A DNA stretch of 64,000 nucleotides, taken from contig OX392535.1 of the NCBI GenBank assembly GCA_947623455.1, positions 35,736,688-35,800,687 of the forward strand. Direction: 5' to 3'. Position numbers and translations under genes: made by a program. Under the pieces are notes generated by a model. It worked only from the letters and a program-made list of their open reading frames with translations. It ran no database searches and was not told where the DNA came from. This stretch comes from Mimachlamys varia (Eukaryota; Mollusca; Bivalvia; Pectinida; Pectinidae). Below, piece by piece: positions 44,728 to 54,150 of this stretch (position 1 is the stretch's first letter; the number at the start of each line of letters is the position of its first letter).

Positions 44728-45100
44728 AGGCCCAATGTACGTACTTCAGGAAATTTTTCGTGATTCTGAAAACAAATCCAGTTGATAACCATGCAAAAAT
44801 AAGCCTAAAACGAAGTTAACCTGGGCGATGACTAACAAGAAACTCTTGACAGTAAAATCTAAAGAATTGAAAATAATTCAGGTGGGGCCCACTTCAAACA
44901 ACAAGCCGAAGTTAGAAGACAGTTCAAAATGGACGCGTGTTTACGAAAAGTGAGTTTCAACTGCTGCTGTACCGGTAACCGCCTAAGATTCATCTCGAAT
45001 ATTGTTGATATCAGTTAAACTTGATTAAATCTATAAATATAATAAGTTATTAAGCTTGATTTTCGCTTCAATTTTGCCGAAAAATACGTATATTGGGCCA
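44728..45100. mobile_element. 373-bp TTAA-flanked MITE, copy B (inverted)
   Basis: AGGCCCAATGTACGTACTTC and AATACGTATATTGGGCCA, with TTAA at 44724-44727 and 45101-45104. The interior is the reverse complement of copy A (shared word GATAACCATGCAAAAATAAG), so A and B form an inverted pair about 3.6 kb apart. Confidence 0.88.
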
Positions 45101-45586
45101 TTAAGCTCTTAGGCGTGTAATTTTAGGCAACAATTTCCATTTACTTTCGCGTATATACGTGTACATAGTGTACGTTGACCATAATACTAAGGAAGTAGAA
45201 GATTATTTAGTGAAGAAGTTAATTATATTACACAAACTACTGTAGGTAGAATCGAAGCAAGGGTCATAATATTGGAAATAGTTCTAGAAAAACGAACATA
45301 CAGTGGACCGTTGGTAGAGGGATCGGGACGGAAAAACTGATACCGTTTTAAATAATCGTAGTTGCATAACGCTCAAGAACACAAACTCGACAATTCTACT
45401 TGCAAGAAAATAGCAGAAGACAATATTAGTCCACTAAAGAGTTATCTCGCCTGGGCCATTTCTAGCCGTTTGTAACACGGCAGTTGCTTTTCAGATGGCC
45501 GTAATCGGCCATGGGCCTGCCTCTTGTTGCATTAAACACCTTTCAGCCATGATTAGAGACTGAATATCATCTTGACAAATTCTAGT

Positions 45587-45820
45587 GTAACCCATGTCCG
45601 TCCCTTCCCATCCCCTGGTAATGTAACCAGCTTATTTAAATAACAACTGATCTGAATGTCATCAAACTTCGCATACGTAATAAGCACGAAGAACTAATTT
45701 CATGTAACCCATGTCCATCCCGTCCCATCCCCTGGTAATGTAACCAGCTTATTTAAATAACAACTGATCTGAATGTCATCAAACTTCGCATACGTAATAA
45801 GCACGAAGAACTAATTTCAT
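45587..45820. repeat. 117-bp tandem duplication
   Basis: GTAACCCATGTCC at about 45587 and 45704 starts two nearly identical copies containing CCAGCTTATTTAAATAAC. A remnant of a GAGGCAGGCCCATGG-ended repeat lies just upstream (45440-45535). A decayed inverted copy is at 770-900. Confidence 0.85.
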
Positions 45821-46817
45821 TGTGTGGTGGTGGGGGGGGGGGGCATTTATGTCTCACAAACATTTTTATTTGAATATATAATCGTCTACAACAACATTCA
45901 ATGATGAAGCAATGCACATGGAAGATGTCTACTTGGTTACAGTTTCACCCGCTCTATCCCCACTTCTATATATTCAGTAGGAAGTGTTCGAACATCAGTG
46001 TTTAATATGCGTTAAATGTGAATTGATGATTGTTTCTTTAGTGAGAGATTGTCGGTAATGAGCCGAAAATGTGTAATGATTGATAAAATAAGGACGCCCC
46101 AACCCTGGAACAATACAATATATTACATAGAAGGTATCAAACTATATAGACATATGTTTTCTACTAGTAACGACATTTCCTCGCTGTATATCGTATGATG
46201 ACCTTTCGTGACCTCTTGGGAAGACTGCTCTATTTTACGAGCCAACCTGTCCGGACTAGAAGCGATGTTCCAGCTCTGGAGACGACAATATCGAAACACT
46301 TCTTTACATTTAATCAAAGTGTTCGGACTAGCGTGGGTATGTAATGTATATAAACGAACTTTCCGGATTACCGAGACTCTTACATAAAAAAAGTCCGAAC
46401 TAAAGAAGCCCTGTGTTATACTTATGAATGTTCCAGTCTGAAGGGGTTCCACAAAACATGGAAATGAAATTTGTGTTTCTACATTTAAAACTTAAACCAA
46501 AAGTGTCCAGACTGAAATTTATTACACTACACTCGTATACTGTAAAAGTACATATTTTAGCGGCTTTCTTATTTTACCGAATTTCGCGCTATTTTAAAAG
46601 CATTTCGGCAAAAAATATAATTGCGCTCATTTCGGTTCCTGTATTTTGCTTTCTACAGCAAGTACATGTATTGTGAGTGGGCTTATCTGTGTCAATTTGG
46701 TTGTGAACTAAATTGTTAGCTCGCAAAAATAAGCAGGTTTGCGGTAATTGGTTCGTCAGGAAACAGGACAGCGTGCCCAGATGAATCTGACTTAGAGTCT
46801 GACTTCGGTCTGAAACA
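45821..46817. other. Gene-free stretch with degenerate TCCGGACT words
   Basis: Several decayed TCCGGACT / TTCGGACT words (46250-46520) recall the CCGGACTAACAAGG unit of the 42-bp minisatellite. A G run lies at about 45833-45842. No gene recognised. Confidence 0.35.
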
Positions 46818-47528
46818 TTGTATTTCAACTTACTTATTGGGCCACCATGTGCTACATGTATCGCCGTATGTACCTTTGACAGCTGTACTGCGAGTGTTTA
46901 CTTGGCGGTTTCTGAGGAATTCTACAAAGACATTCTCTATAAATACAGACCAAGTGGGGCCGTAACTGTTATACTACTCCCAAAATTCTCTCTATCATCC
47001 CAACTGTTCAAAGAACGAAGAGGAAATTTTCATCTCGTGTTCAATATCATTATCCACTTTTATCGCGGTGAAGTAAGTCTCTTTTTTCTTCGTTGCCAGA
47101 ACAGCTTCACTCATCTCATAATGTTTGACGTTACAGCATTCGTCATAACAACTACAATCAATATTATCAACAAGACTGGGCAGATGGTAGGAACGGTAGC
47201 GAGGGGAAGTTCTACCAGCGCATGCGCAGATAAAAAAGTCCGGGTTCATTGGGCAGATGGTTATGTTTTGATCCGGCAATATCTTCCGTACAAACGTGTT
47301 AATACCAGATTTATAGCATCGTCTTTCAAAATACGAGAGAATTATTGTTTGTACCGGAGGGAACATCGGAGCCCTAAGTACAGAAATGTGAACGACTCCT
47401 TGCTATTTTTTTTATCATTCTTCAAAGAACGAAAAGCTATATCTCTTCCCCCATTTGTACTTCCGGTGGGTATTTTAACTCATTCTGTGAGATCGTCTGT
47501 GTCCTGTGTCGATTTCATCATGGTATAG
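46818..47528 (+). other. 236-codon open frame, coding status doubtful
   Basis: The longest non-repetitive ORF outside the LINE. The translation shows no family, no clear signal peptide and no compositional sign of a real protein. A 123-codon ORF overlaps on the minus strand (46995-47366), also unrecognised. GCGCATGCGC near 47219 matches the NRF-1 core and could mark a promoter. It could be an exon of an unseen gene or chance. Confidence 0.2.
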
Positions 47529-48387
47529 GAATAGGTCTCATACTTTTGTCACTTATAATTTCCCATTTTATTCTAAAATACAAAGTTAATGCCCTTTCGT
47601 TGGTCACTGTTTATCACAATGCGCAGATCATACGATGTATCTCTTATACTCATGTCACCTACAATTGCCAAAGTTTTATTTGAATACCCCAGACGATGCC
47701 GCTGTATAATGAATTAAGAAAAAACGGCATGCCTCTTTAAAAAAATAGAAATGCAATCTGATTTTGATCCGACAAAACAGAATTGCTTCGCTTTGTGCGT
47801 AGTATACGAAATAGTGAAACAGATTCTTTGATCAATATTGGGATTAATGGCCATTTCTGTCTTAATTTTGTCTGGATATTGAAGATTGCGAAGCGTGGGG
47901 CCCTTTCTCCATTTTAAGCAGACTCCCACAAGAAAACGTTTCTTATCATAGTCTAGTCGTACGCACGTTAACGTCTGACATTCACTAGTTTTCCCTCTTC
48001 CAAAGAAGGTGTGGGTATTTAAGAGGTCTCTCTAATCATTTGTCGAGATAATATGTAATCCACAGGGGACCCCTGATAATTTCTTACAGCAATTTGCTAG
48101 AGGTAGAGCAATATTACACTTTTGAGGGATGTAGATCAGTTTTCGATGAATTACCCCCCCCCCCCCCTCCCTTCTTTGGTCTTAAATGCTAGAGGGCGAG
48201 ATTGAAAATCGACCCCCACCTACATTTCTTGTTATTGTACGAAAAAAAGCTCAATATCGTTGGAAAGATTGATAATTTTTATTTGACAAACCTACATGCT
48301 TGTTAAATGTACCTCTTTCCGCAGAAATAATCCCAATTTCCTACAAAAACACGCAAAATGTCTGTGTTTCGAAGTTTTGGTGAGCTG
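47529..48387. other. Gene-free stretch
   Basis: No recognised feature apart from a C-rich run near 48154-48170. An ATG at 48358 opens the frame that runs into the minisatellite. Confidence 0.4.
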
Positions 48388-49066
48388 GTAACAAGGTTTT
48401 ACTGTATACACAAATCTAAGAAGACCGGGCTAACAAGGTTCTACTGTATATACAAAGCTAAGAAGACCGGACTAACAAGGTTCTACTGTATATACAAAGC
48501 TAAGAAGACCGGACTAACAAGGTTCACCTGTATATACAAAGCTAAGAAGACCGGACTAACAAGGTTCTACTGTATACACAAAGCTAGGAAGACCGGACGA
48601 ACAAGGTTCTACTGTATATACAAAGCCAAGAAGACTGAACTAACAAGGTTCTACTGTATACACAAAGCTAGGAAGACCGGACGAACACGGTTCTACTGTA
48701 CATACAAAGCTAAGAAGACCGGACTAACAAGGTTCTACTGTATATACAAAGCTAAGAAGACCGTACTAACAAGGTTCTACTGTATACACAAATCTCAGGA
48801 TTCCGGACTAACAAGGTTTTACTGTATACACAAATCTAAGAAGACCGGGCTAACAAGATTCTACTGTATATACAAAGCTAAGAAGACCGGACTAACAAGG
48901 TTCTACTGTATATACAAAGCTAAGAAGACCGGACTAACAAGGTTCTACTGTATATACAAAGCTAAGAAGACCGGACTAACAAGGTTCTACTGTATACACA
49001 AAGCTAGGAGAACCGGACGAACAAGGTTCTACTGTATATACAAAGCCAAGAAGACTGGACTAACAA
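48388..49066. repeat. 42-bp minisatellite, left part, 16 copies
   Basis: Units carry ACAAGGTTCTACTGTATA then CAAAGCTAAGAAGACCGG. At 42 bp they stay in one frame and encode a 14-residue repeat (TRFYCIYKAKKTGL). The reverse complement starts TACAGTAGAACCTTGTTA, like a mariner-type MITE end. The array is interrupted by the LINE and resumes at 53160. Confidence 0.93.
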
Positions 49067-49575
49067 TTGTTGCGAGATTCCTATTTAACCATGAGAGAGC
49101 TAATGTGTTAAAAAACGCTCGTTATCTCAAAGGTACACAGTACTACATCAATGAGCAATTCCCCACCGAGATCGAGGAAAAACGTCGTTTACTTTATCCC
49201 AAGATGAAGGAGTTGCGTAGGCAAGGGAAAACGGTAAAGTTAGTCCGTGACCGTCTCATTGTGAACGGTAAACTTTATACAGAGCCTGTCGTTGACACGC
49301 CGGCCAGTGACGTCAGACATAGTCTTAAGTATAGTGACGCTACTAGGACATCCGTCCCCACTGCGGGATCGTCATCTAACCCGAGTAATCGACGGTCTAC
49401 GTCAACGTCATTCAGACCGCCCAATGGACATTCCCTGCTGACGGCATCCGGTCCGACGAATCAACACACACCGCCGGCTCAGACAAATCGAGCGACGCCC
49501 CCACCCAAACGTCAAAAGTACGGACCTGATCTGGATAGTTCCGACCCCGAACAAACTTTTGTAAAAACTACATAG
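49067..49575 (+). CDS. LINE ORF1, C-terminal part
   Basis: About 169 codons, in frame with the upstream minisatellite, end at TAG (49573-49575). Contains YINEQFPTEIEEKRRLLYPK and VKLVRDRLIVNGKLY, a domain common in invertebrate LINE ORF1 proteins that probably binds nucleic acid, followed by a Ser/Pro/Thr-rich low-complexity tail. The N-terminal part is missing, consistent with 5' truncation. Because the minisatellite has no stops in this frame, a fused open frame reaches back to an ATG at 48358 (405 codons); the fusion is probably accidental. Confidence 0.75.
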
Positions 49576-52500
49576 TATGACGCGGAGGGAGTCAACGGTA
49601 TCAAGAAAAAACAGTTTAAAATTTTGAGTATCAATGTCAATGGTCTCGTAGGTAAACTCAAGTGTCCTGATTTTATTGAGTATCTGTCAAATTACGATTT
49701 AATATGTCTTACCGAAACTAAAACTGATGATGCTGATTCTGTAGATATCCAAGGTTATACTACTTTTTGTAGACACAGAAAGTGTCTGTCCACTGTTAAA
49801 TCTGGTGGCATAGTTGTCTACTGTAAACACGAATATGTAAAACATTTAAGTACTGTGGAAACTGACTGTAATCATATTATGTGGCTTAAAATGAAGGGTG
49901 ATGTTTTCAAATACAAAGGGCATATGCTATTTGGAATAGTTTATATACCTCCTAGTAGTTCAAAGTATTCCTCGTCTGACCTTTTTGATGACGTTGAAAA
50001 CGATTTATTATCTTTCCAAACACAGGACAACAAGTATATTTGTCTACTTGGTGACTTTAACGGTAGGACTATGGATCTCCCCGATTTCTATGAAACTGAA
50101 TGCGATGATTATGGTTATTTTTCTGATGTTAACAACCTCATTGATATCAATGTACCGAGACATAGATCATCTAAGGATCCGGTACATAACGATTATGGTA
50201 AACGTATACTTGACCTATGTAAGCACTGTAACATATTTATACTCAACGGCCGCATGGGTGAGGATAAAGATATCGGTAACCTTACTTGCAAAAATATAAG
50301 TGTAATTGATTATTGTATAGGTAACGTTGACACACTTAGTATCGTGGACGAATTTTCTATTAATGAATTTTCACACCTGTTATCTGATGTACATTCCCCA
50401 TTACACATATGTCTAAACCTGTGTGGTGGTCATACTATGAATGAACATTTGAACACTGGTGTTACCTTTAATATAGGTAAGCCTGGAAAGTGGAATGATG
50501 ATCTTAAAGGTGTTTTTGTAGATTATATAACAGAACAACAAGATTCTATAAACAAACTTGTTGACGAATTACGTAATAATACAGTTGACGATGGTAATAG
50601 TATGTTTATCAACTCTGTAATTAATGATATATGCAATCTTCTCATAAGTGGTGCCAAATATGCATTCGGAACTAATCACGCCAAATCAAACTCTGTAAAT
50701 AACCATGTTTTCAAATTTAAAAAACCCTGGTTCACGAGAGATTGTAAGTCTGCTCGTCAAAATTATAGAAAAGCCAAACGCTTATACAAAAGGTTTGGTA
50801 AGGCTTACCTCAAAGAGGAAATGTATGTAAAGGAACGGTTATACAAAAAAACAATTAATCGATGTGTCATCAAGCATAAGATAGAGATAAAAAATAAACT
50901 CCGGTCGCTAAGATCAAGAAATCCAAAGGAATACTGGAAAATAATCAACAAAGGCAGCTCCAAAAAAAATACTTGTAAGGCTGGTATTGGAGAACTTTTT
51001 AATTTTTTTAATTCGTGTTTTAACAAAAGTTTTGAAGGTGAAGATAATCATGTACTGTCCATCGATGAACTCACTGAACTGTCAAAACTGGAAGCTAACG
51101 ATTCTATAAATGAGCCAATATTACCAGACGAAATAATGAAATGTGTCAAAATGTTAAAAAATAATAAGGCTGTTGGTGACGATATGCTATGTAATGAATA
51201 TATTAAGTCGACTATTGATCTAATGATGCCGTTGTATGTTGAATTATTTAATTATATCTTTAACACTGGCCACGTGCCCGAGGCCTGGCTCCTAGGAAAT
51301 ATCATCCCAATATTTAAGAATAACGGTAGTTTGTACGAAGCCTCCAACTATAGACCAATTACTTTGGTTAGTTGTCTAGCTAAATTGTTCATAGCTGTAA
51401 TTAACGAACGTTTAAGTAATTATGCAGATAATGTAGAATTAATCCTCGAAAATCAAGCTGGGTTTCGGAGAAATCACTCCACAATTGATCATATATTTTC
51501 ACTTTGTGCATTAATCGAATTGTCTAAACATTTTAAAAAACAGTTATATTGTGCCTTCATAGATTTTGAAAAGGCCTTTGACAGTGTGTGGAGAATAGGT
51601 CTTTGGAACAAGCTTCTGGTAAATAATGTAGATGGAAAATGTTTTCGAATAATTACAAATATGTACAAAGGTATTAAGGCTAGAGTGATGAAAGATGGTG
51701 TTTTCTCCAGTATGTTCCCATGTAGTTCTGGGGTCCGACAGGGTGATAATCTTTCTCCATTTCTATTTTCACTGTTTTTAAATGATTTAGAAGATTTTAT
51801 GAAGTCACGTGACTGTAAAGGTCTTTCTAATATTAGCGACCAGTTGGAAAAGGAATTACATGTATATCTGAAGCTATATGTCATGTTGTACGCTGATGAT
51901 ACTATACTATTAGCAGACACGGCAGAAGATCTACAACACGAATTAAATATATTCTCTGAATATTCTAACTTATGGCATCTTAAAGTCAATATTAATAAAA
52001 CCAAAGTCATGGTTTTTGGAAGAAAAAAAATCCCCGATGACCTAAACTTTACATATAACGGTACGGCTATAGAATTAGTAAAATATTTCAAATATCTTGG
52101 TGTATATTTTAGCAAAACTGGTCTGACACAAATCAATATCAAACAGCTATATGGTAAAGGTATTAAAGCAATGTATGGTGCTATTTCTAAATGTAGGGAT
52201 CATAATCTGTCAATAGATTGTCAACTAGATATATTTGACAAAGCTGTTAAACCTATTGTTTTATATGGATGTGAAGTGTGGGGTTTCTGTAACTATAAAC
52301 TTTTTGAACGCTTACATCTTAAATTTTGCAAACACATACTAAATGTTAAAACATCAACCCCGAATTTTATGATATACGGAGAACTTGGAAGGTTTCCGCT
52401 AAATATTAATGTAAAAGTAAGAATGGTTGGATTCTGGGCTAAACTAACGAAAAACCGGAACACACTAAGTTATAAAATGCTTGCAATTTTATCTAATTAT

Positions 52501-53061
52501 GAATTTACATGGTTAAAATATGTGAAAAGTATATTTGAAGAATGTAATTTGATGCATATCTTCAACAAACAAGAGTTTCCTAGTATACATTGGCTAAAGA
52601 GTACCATATTTTATAAATTGAAAGGAAATTTTATATTAAACTGGAGAAATGAAATTTATACCTGTCCGAAAGGAATTAATTATAGAATATATAAAAATGA
52701 ACTTTGTTTAGAAAAGTACTTACTAGAACTCCCTCCGAAATTAGCCAAGGAGTATTGTAAATTTAGAATATGTAATACCAAACTTCCAATTGAAACTGGT
52801 AGGTGGTCAAATATACCACGTGAGTATAGAATATGTAATTTATGTAATTTAAGTGAAATTGGTGACGAATTTCATTATTTATTTAATTGTACGCAAAAAA
52901 CAATCTTCAATAGTAGACAAAAATATATGTCCAGATACTATTATTTTAGACCAAACGCATCTAAATTTCATACATTGTTCAATTACGTAACGCAACATGA
53001 ATTGATATCATTGGCTAAATTTATTACTGACATTAATATGGAAATCAATTTACAACAATGA
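49576..53061 (+). CDS. LINE ORF2: endonuclease and reverse transcriptase
   Basis: Numbering from the TTG at 49624 (residue 1), the frame has 1145 codons. The N-terminal APE endonuclease shows SINVNGL (2-8), LTETK with Glu31, LLGDFNG (141-147) and SDVHSPLH (254-261, catalytic Asp/His). The reverse transcriptase has FIDFEKAFDSVW (645-656, Asp647) and YADD (756-759). A C-terminal CCHC-like finger lies at Cys1071, Cys1074, His1084 and Cys1089. The catalytic residues look intact. There is no ATG between the ORF1 stop codon TAG and the endonuclease start: the frame is open from 49576 (YDAEGVNGIKKKQFKILSIN), and ORF1 and ORF2 share the same frame. Confidence 0.9.
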   Translation, partial: YDAEGVNGIKKKQFKILSINVNGLVGKLKCPDFIEYLSNYDLICLTETKTDDADSVDIQGYTTFCRHRKCLSTVKSGGIVVYCKHEYVKHLSTVETDCNHIMWLKMKGDVFKYKGHMLFGIVYIPPSSSKYSSSDLFDDVENDLLSFQTQDNKYICLLGDFNGRTMDLPDFYETECDDYGYFSDVNNLIDINVPRHRSSKDPVHNDYGKRILDLCKHCNIFILNGRMGEDKDIGNLTCKNISVIDYCIGNVDTLSIVDEFSINEFSHLLSDVHSPLHICLNLCGGHTMNEHLNTGVTFNIGKPGKWNDDLKGVFVDYITEQQDSINKLVDELRNNTVDDGNSMFINSVINDICNLLISGAKYAFGTNHAKSNSVNNHVFKFKKPWFTRDCKSARQNYRKAKRLYKRFGKAYLKEEMYVKERLYKKTINRCVIKHKIEIKNKLRSLRSRNPKEYWKIINKGSSKKNTCKAGIGELFNFFNSCFNKSFEGEDNHVLSIDELTELSKLEANDSINEPILPDEIMKCVKMLKNNKAVGDDMLCNEYIKSTIDLMMPLYVELFNYIFNTGHVPEAWLLGNIIPIFKNNGSLYEASNYRPITLVSCLAKLFIAVINERLSNYADNVELILENQAGFRRNHSTIDHIFSLCALIELSKHFKKQLYCAFIDFEKAFDSVWRIGLWNKLLVNNVDGKCFRIITNMYKGIKARVMKDGVFSSMFPCSSGVRQGDNLSPFLFSLFLNDLEDFMKSRDCKGLSNISDQLEKELHVYLKLYVMLYADDTILLADTAEDLQHELNIFSEYSNLWHLKVNINKTKVMVFGRKKIPDDLNFTYNGTAIELVKYFKYLGVYFSKTGLTQINIKQLYGKGIKAMYGAISKCRDHNLSIDCQLDIFDKAVKPIVLYGCEVWGFCNYKLFERLHLKFCKHILNVKTSTPNFMIYGELGRFPLNINVKVRMVGFWAKLTKNRNTLSYKMLAILSNYEFTWLKYVKSIFEECNLMHIFNKQEFPSIHWLKSTIFYKLKGNFILNWRNEIYTCPKGINYRIYKNELCLEKYLLELPPKLAKEYCKFRICNTKLPIETGRWSNIPREYRICNLCNLSEIGDEFHYLFNCTQKTIFNSRQKYMSRYYYFRPNASKFHTLFNYVTQHELISLAKFITDINMEINLQQ

Positions 53062-53159
53062 TGTCCATCCTGTTCATCCATCTATTAATGTCACCCATTT
53101 GTATATATGTATTCTCTACACTGTATTGTTTATGAGAAATAAAACAATTGATTGATTGA

Positions 53160-53480
53160 ATCTACTGTATACACAAAGCTAGGAAGACCGGACGAACACG
53201 GTTCTACTGTATATACAAAGCTAAGAAGACCGGACTAACAAGGTTCTACTGTATACACAAATCTAAGGAGACCGGGCTAACAAGGTTCTACTGTATACAC
53301 AAAGCTAGGAAGACCGGACGAACAAGGTTCTACTGTATACACAAATCTAAGGAGACCGGACTCTTTAGATTTGTGTATACAGTAGAATATTGTTAAACCG
53401 GACTGCAGAAATCTAAGGAGTCCGGACTAACAAGGTTTTAATGTATACATAAATCTAAGGAGTCCGGATTAGCCAGGCTC
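53160..53480. repeat. 42-bp minisatellite, right part, with one inverted unit
   Basis: The array resumes directly after the LINE tail. Near 53361-53401 one unit is inverted (CTTTAGATTTGTGTATACAG), creating a hairpin with its neighbours. Later units decay into GGAGTCCGGATTAG variants. Confidence 0.9.
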
Positions 53481-54091
53481 CAGAGTACAGAGAGTCGAGA
53501 GTTTAATGTTTACACACAAAGTGAACAAGGGAATCCAGACTGTTCAAAATACAGTACAAATGTCATTGTCTAGTTTAAAGAAGATGGCACAATACAATAT
53601 ATACTAACAAGGTTTCAAAGTACGAAGTGAATAACATTTCTGTGCACTAAGCTACAGTGCACACTGTTGTCATCCTCACGATATGATAGATAGACTCGAC
53701 GTTTATCGTTTTAACGTTTTATTGACTTGAACGTCATGAAAGAATAAACAAAACATTACATAAAACAATAAAAGCGTCCATAAAGTTTGTTTTTATTGAT
53801 AACCTAGCCAATTCTCAGGAGTTAATGTAACCCTGCGTACTGCTACTGCTCGAGTGAAATGATCTTTCTGTACCGAGAATATATATATATATATATATAG
53901 AGGCTTGTTGATTGATTTTGGCATTTTGTTTGTTTACGAATTTCATTTTCATGCACGAATACACGAGTTGATAACTAATAAAGTCATTGGAATATCTCTC
54001 TTGAAGAGATATCTCTTTGTCTTCTGGATTTACAGCATGACTCTCTAGATGTTATGTAAGCCGATATCTCATATACTGAATGAGATCTTAA
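53481..54091. other. Gene-free stretch
   Basis: An AT microsatellite lies at 53880-53898. Nothing else recognised. Confidence 0.45.
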
Positions 54092-54150
54092 AGGCCCAAT
54101 ATACGTAACATTCGGCAAAACTTGAAGCGAAAATCAAACCTAATAACTCT
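54092..54150 (+). mobile_element. TTAA MITE, copy C, left end only
   Basis: Preceded by TTAA (54088-54091), it reads AGGCCCAATATACGTAAC and then matches copy A (GGCAAAACTTGAAGCGAAAA) for about 55 bases before running into the 19-bp satellite. The right terminus is not in the window. Confidence 0.85.

Larger units (their letters stand above)
49067..53159 (+). mobile_element. APE-type non-LTR retrotransposon (LINE), 5'-truncated
   Basis: It carries the C-terminal part of an ORF1, a complete-looking ORF2, a short 3' UTR with AATAAA and a TTGATTGATTGA tail. It lies inside a 42-bp minisatellite: the left flank ends at ACTAACAA and the right flank resumes at TCTACTG, so about 3 bp (GGT) of the unit are missing and no target duplication is seen. 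The clade is not resolved; motif style fits the CR1/L2/jockey/I group broadly. Confidence 0.9.

Noticed and set aside
46995..47366. Minus-strand 123-codon ORF
   Set aside because: No recognisable domain, overlaps another unrecognised ORF, no splice signals that define an exon.
49624..49626. ORF2 start codon at 49624
   Set aside because: The codon is TTG inside the conserved KILSINVNGL segment; no evidence for initiation there. The frame is open upstream to the ORF1 stop.
51489..52142. 217-codon minus-strand ORF
   Set aside because: Antisense shadow of the reverse transcriptase domain of ORF2.
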